NCBI RefSeq assembly: GCF_030295705.1 | Contig: NZ_AP027274.1 | Span: forward strand, 186,001-250,000 | Source of the DNA: Polynucleobacter sp. TUM22923 | GTDB lineage: Bacteria; Pseudomonadota; Gammaproteobacteria; Burkholderiales; Burkholderiaceae | Direction: 5' to 3' | DNA: 64,000 nucleotides | In this document: piece by piece, positions 61,038 to 64,000 of the stretch | How the letters are laid out: every line of letters starts with the position of its first letter | How positions within the stretch are numbered: the first letter of the stretch is position 1 | Made by a program: the position numbers and the translations under genes | Notes under the pieces: generated by a model | Database searches by the model: none | The model's input: only the letters and a program-made list of their open reading frames with translations | What the model was told of the DNA's origin: nothing

Positions 61038-61976
61038 ATGACAGTAAATCCAATGAATTCATTAAAGCCAGTACAGCCAGTACAGCGCATTAATCGTAAG
61101 GGAATTATCTTGGCGGGCGGCTCGGGCACTCGTCTGTACCCTGTTACACAAGCTGTCTCTAAGCAGCTCATGCCGGTGTATGACAAGCCTATGGTGTATT
61201 ACCCTTTGACCACCTTGATGTTGGCAGGTATTCGGGATATTTTATTGATCTCTACTCCACACGATACGCCACGCTTTCAGGAGCTTTTAGGTGATGGTTC
61301 TCAGTGGGGCCTGAACATTGAGTACTGTGTACAGCCCTCGCCAGATGGCTTAGCGCAAGCATTTACTTTGGGTAAGAATTTTGTGGGCAATGATCCCAGT
61401 GCTTTAGTGCTTGGCGACAATATTTTTTATGGCCATGAATTAGTAAGTCAGCTCAATAGTGCCCATGATCGCGTTTCTGGGGCAACGGTATTTGCATATC
61501 ACGTCAATGATCCAGAGCGTTACGGTGTAGTGCAATTTGATAAAAATTACAAAGCGCTATCGATTGAAGAGAAACCACTTCAGCCTAAAAGTAATTACGC
61601 GGTAACAGGACTCTATTTTTATGACAACCAAGTGTGCGATATTGCTGCCTCTATCAAGCCTAGTGCCCGTGGTGAATTGGAAATCACCGACATTAACCGC
61701 GTCTATCTGGAAAAGAATGAATTAAGTGTAGAAATCATGGGTCGTGGTTTTGCTTGGCTCGATACCGGTACACATGATTCTTTGCTGGATGCTGCTGGCT
61801 TTATTGCTACTCTACAAAAACGCCAAGGTCTGATGGTGGCCTGTCCTGAAGAGATTGCCTACCGTCAGGGTTGGATTAGTGCAGAGACCGTTCAAAAAGT
61901 GGCAAGTCAATTGAGTAAAAACAGTTATGGCCAGTACCTTACCAAGATACTCAATGAAATCAATGCGAGCGTTTAA
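61038..61976 (+). CDS. rfbA: Glucose-1-phosphate thymidylyltransferase
   Basis: RfbA joins dTTP and glucose-1-phosphate, the first step of the pathway. Of 312 residues, the core starts at about 22: '[31 protein letters not shown]' region, then 'LGDNIFYGH' and '[17 protein letters not shown]'. The first 20 residues ([14 protein letters not shown]) are an extra tail including a 9-bp duplication. It follows rfbD by 10 bp. Confidence 0.97.
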   Translation: MTVNPMNSLKPVQPVQRINRKGIILAGGSGTRLYPVTQAVSKQLMPVYDKPMVYYPLTTLMLAGIRDILLISTPHDTPRFQELLGDGSQWGLNIEYCVQPSPDGLAQAFTLGKNFVGNDPSALVLGDNIFYGHELVSQLNSAHDRVSGATVFAYHVNDPERYGVVQFDKNYKALSIEEKPLQPKSNYAVTGLYFYDNQVCDIAASIKPSARGELEITDINRVYLEKNELSVEIMGRGFAWLDTGTHDSLLDAAGFIATLQKRQGLMVACPEEIAYRQGWISAETVQKVASQLSKNSYGQYLTKILNEINASV

Positions 61977-61981
61977 CCCAA

Positions 61982-62548
61982 GTGCCCAATAACTTAAAAC
62001 TACAAGTGACACCAACAGCTATTCCTGATGTGTTGATTTTAGAACCCAAGGTCTTTGGTGATCAGCGTGGTTGGTTTACTGAATCCTTTAATGCAGACGA
62101 CTTTAGTAAAGCCACCAATCTAGATGTAGCGTTTGTGCAAGATAACCATTCTTTTTCAAGACAGTGGACCTTACGGGGTTTGCATTACCAGCTCAAGCAT
62201 ACCCAAGGCAAATTAGTTCGCGTAACGCAGGGTTCGGTATTTGATGTGGCTGTTGATTTGAGAAAAGAGTCCTTAACATTTGGTAAATGGGTTGGCGTTG
62301 AGCTAAGCGCTCAAAATCACAAACAGCTCTGGGTTCCTCCAGGCTTTGCTCATGGTTTTTTAGTTCTTTCTGAAACTGCCGAGTTTTTATATAAGACCAC
62401 TGATTATTACGATCCACTAAGTGAGGCTTGTTTGGCCTGGAATGATCCTCGGCTGGCTATTCAGTGGCCATTACCTAACGGTGTTACCCCCAATATGAAT
62501 GCAAAGGACTTAGCTGGATTGGCCTGGAATGTGACGCCAAAATTTTGA
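61982..62548 (+). CDS. rfbC: dTDP-4-dehydrorhamnose 3,5-epimerase
   Basis: RfbC epimerises dTDP-4-keto-6-deoxyglucose at C3 and C5. The 188-residue cupin has 'ILEPKVFGDQRGWFTESFN', 'FVQDNHSFSRQWTLRGLHYQ' with the catalytic His, 'VRVTQGSVFDVAVDLRK' and 'PPGFAHGFLVLSE'. The start is GTG 61982, five bases after the rfbA stop; coupling to rfbA is likely. It completes the four-gene rhamnose operon. Confidence 0.96.
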   Translation: MPNNLKLQVTPTAIPDVLILEPKVFGDQRGWFTESFNADDFSKATNLDVAFVQDNHSFSRQWTLRGLHYQLKHTQGKLVRVTQGSVFDVAVDLRKESLTFGKWVGVELSAQNHKQLWVPPGFAHGFLVLSETAEFLYKTTDYYDPLSEACLAWNDPRLAIQWPLPNGVTPNMNAKDLAGLAWNVTPKF

Positions 62549-62590
62549 AAATACATATTTTTAAATGACGCTTCAGTCAAAAGGTAGACG

Positions 62591-63604
62591 TTGATATTTG
62601 ATTTTAAGAAAATTGCAAAATTCATTGCAGCGGGTAAGTGGACCGAAGCTAGTAATCACTTCACTAAAAATACAGCGCCATTGCAAGTTCAGCTTTCTGC
62701 CGCCGTTCAAAATACGCCTTTTACAGGGGTGCTATGGAAGGCGCAATCTCCAGACCTTTGCAGTTTCATTTTTAATCATGATTTACCAAAAGAGCGAGTT
62801 CAATTTTTTATTACAAGACTAGCGCTAGCTCTACCGATAATTATTGCTTTTCATCGATCTGAGCACTTCGTTTCAGGATCTATTTTTTTTAACCTAGATG
62901 ATTCTGCAGATGCAAAAGGCATTAGCTTTTGCTCTAACCGTAGCGATTCATTGCTAATACCGGATACAGAATTTTTAGAAACTGAGGGTTATGGCAAGGC
63001 TAGAAACTATTTCCAGCTCAACTCGATCCCTTGGCAGGAAAAACTGCCACTTGTTTTTTGGCGCGGCAGTACCACTGGAGTGAGATCTGGAGACTCATGG
63101 AGAACGATTCCTCGCATTACATTATGTGAAATTTGCCAGAATTCTAATATGCAACAATTATTTGATGTGGGGGTGAGTGCTTTGGCACAGATACCAAAGG
63201 CTGAGCTTAAAGAGGTGCAGTCGTCTGGCTTAATGCGAGACTATGTCCCAATATTTTCTAGCAATCAATATAAGTATCAAATTGATATTGATGGAAACAC
63301 TAATGCTTGGGCTGGACTCTTTTTGAAGCTTCTTTCTGGTTCTGCAGTTCTTAAAGTTGCCTCTCCGCATGGATTTGAACAATGGTATTACGACAAGCTG
63401 ATTCCCTGGGTGCACTTTGTGCCGGTCCAATCAGATCTATCTGATTTAATTGAGAAAACTCAATGGCTTCAGCTAAATGATGATAAAGCGATGCAAATAG
63501 GGCGGAGGGGTGCAGAGCTTGCGGCTACTTTATCTTATGATCTTGTCATTAAACAATCATTGCTAAAAATTCATGATGCATTTTTAGCAAATCATTGCCA
63601 GTAA
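62591..63604 (+). CDS. GT90 (CAP10-like) glycosyltransferase
   Basis: A 337-residue protein of the glycosyltransferase family 90 / lipopolysaccharide-modifying type. Signatures: 'LPLVFWRGSTTGVRSG', 'YKYQIDIDGNTNAWAGLFLKLLSGSAVLKVAS' region and 'WYYDKLIPWVHFVPVQSDLSDLIE'. GT90 members transfer xylose or other sugars to surface glycans; the sugar here is unknown. The start is TTG 62591, with AAAGGTAGACG before it. It follows rfbC by 42 bp in the same direction. Confidence 0.83.
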   Translation: MIFDFKKIAKFIAAGKWTEASNHFTKNTAPLQVQLSAAVQNTPFTGVLWKAQSPDLCSFIFNHDLPKERVQFFITRLALALPIIIAFHRSEHFVSGSIFFNLDDSADAKGISFCSNRSDSLLIPDTEFLETEGYGKARNYFQLNSIPWQEKLPLVFWRGSTTGVRSGDSWRTIPRITLCEICQNSNMQQLFDVGVSALAQIPKAELKEVQSSGLMRDYVPIFSSNQYKYQIDIDGNTNAWAGLFLKLLSGSAVLKVASPHGFEQWYYDKLIPWVHFVPVQSDLSDLIEKTQWLQLNDDKAMQIGRRGAELAATLSYDLVIKQSLLKIHDAFLANHCQ

Positions 63605-63690
63605 TTGCTTGATCAATAGAGCCTATTTGCTCATGAGCATTTGCCTAAGGTACTGGGAATAGCTAACTTGAAATAGAAGATAATGCGGGT

Positions 63691-64000
63691 ATGACTAGCA
63701 AGCATCAAAACGAGATCTCAAAAGCAATTCAAGCGCCCAAATCACCAAAGATTCTATTGGTTAAGTTGTCTTCTTTGGGCGATGTTTTGCACAACCTTCC
63801 CATCGTTTGGGACTTACGTAAACGCTTACCCAATGCTCAAATCGATTGGATTGTGGAAGAGGCCTATGTGCATTTGCTCGAGCCACTTAAAACCACAGCT
63901 TCCTTCAGAGGAATAGATCGAATCATTCCAGTAGGCTTTCGGCGCTGGAAAAAGAATCTATTCAGTTTGCGCACTTGGCGTGAGTTCTTTGCAATGCGTA
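63691..64000 (+). CDS. waaC: Lipopolysaccharide heptosyltransferase I (3' end outside window)
   Basis: The first 103 codons of a GT9 transferase. After a 20-residue hydrophilic start comes 'KILLVKLSSLGDVLHNLPIVWDLRKRLP', whose first part (G-D-V-L-H) is the heptosyltransferase signature, then 'IDWIVEEAYVHLLEP'. WaaC adds the first heptose to the Kdo of the LPS inner core. The frame stays open to the window end. It is consistent with the neighbouring glycan genes. Confidence 0.88.
   Translation, partial: MTSKHQNEISKAIQAPKSPKILLVKLSSLGDVLHNLPIVWDLRKRLPNAQIDWIVEEAYVHLLEPLKTTASFRGIDRIIPVGFRRWKKNLFSLRTWREFFAMR

Overview
The window looks like chromosomal DNA of a freshwater betaproteobacterium of the Burkholderiaceae, most likely Polynucleobacter or a close relative. 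This is inferred from gene order and protein character: obg-proB-CNP1-rppH-proS, ffh/ypjD, prmA-accC-accB-aroQ-tlpA-mpl, a Lys/Ala-rich histone H1-like protein with the Burkholderiales C-terminus '[10 protein letters not shown]', fur/bamE, leuS-lptE-holA and algH-ruvX-pyrR-pyrB. Base composition looks moderate (below 50 % GC by eye) and intergenic gaps are short. I found no tRNA, rRNA, CRISPR array, IS element or prophage.

Layout. 1-6349: translation and housekeeping (obg end, proB, rppH, proS, ffh, ypjD). 6354-7169: an unusual PP0621-AmpD fusion. 7170-11618: class Ia ribonucleotide reductase nrdA-nrdB behind a tandem NrdR-box operator. 11619-12466: a strong terminator, then a histone H1-like gene whose conserved C-terminus lies in the -1 frame. 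12525-20470: PfkB-family kinase, a PrmA-DUF3426 fusion, accC-accB-aroQ, tlpA, mpl and a FabG-like reductase. 20473-29219: RNB ribonuclease, TonB-like protein, aroE, mtgA, pyrF, corA, pncC, pgpA, thiL. 29304-36363: malic enzyme, barstar-like protein, rsmE, tkt, gap. 36502-46410: fur/bamE, dapB, leuS-lptE-holA, proA, hemJ and an RlmL-type methyltransferase. 46468-50432: rubredoxin, hemL, apaH, photolyase. 50433-51317: a small accessory island with a geneless strip, an orphan DUF6088 gene and a perfect 38-bp palindrome. 51351-54885: ydcF, algH, ruvX, pyrR, pyrB. 54909-64000: a surface-glycan locus with three transferase-like genes, one opposing GT-B-like gene, the dTDP-L-rhamnose operon rfbBDAC, a GT90-like gene and the start of a heptosyltransferase I gene.

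How genes work together. rfbB, rfbD, rfbA and rfbC form a complete dTDP-L-rhamnose pathway, and the flanking transferase-like genes presumably use it and other sugars for LPS or O-antigen. aroQ and aroE (shikimate), proB and proA (proline), pyrF, pyrR and pyrB (pyrimidine), and hemL and hemJ (heme) are split over the window rather than clustered. mpl, ampD and mtgA are murein recycling or synthesis genes.

Most notable observations: (1) a -1 frame interruption in the histone-like gene exactly at a dnaX-type slippery sequence; (2) two domain fusions, PP0621-AmpD and PrmA-DUF3426, made from genes usually separate in relatives; (3) many short tandem duplications with 9-15 bp units, in frame inside genes (mtgA, pncC, maeB, the rlmL-like gene, ydcF) and in gaps between genes; (4) an orphan DUF6088 gene beside a perfect 38-bp palindrome. 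No wholly new multi-gene system is evident; the accessory parts are the 50433-51317 island and the glycan locus.
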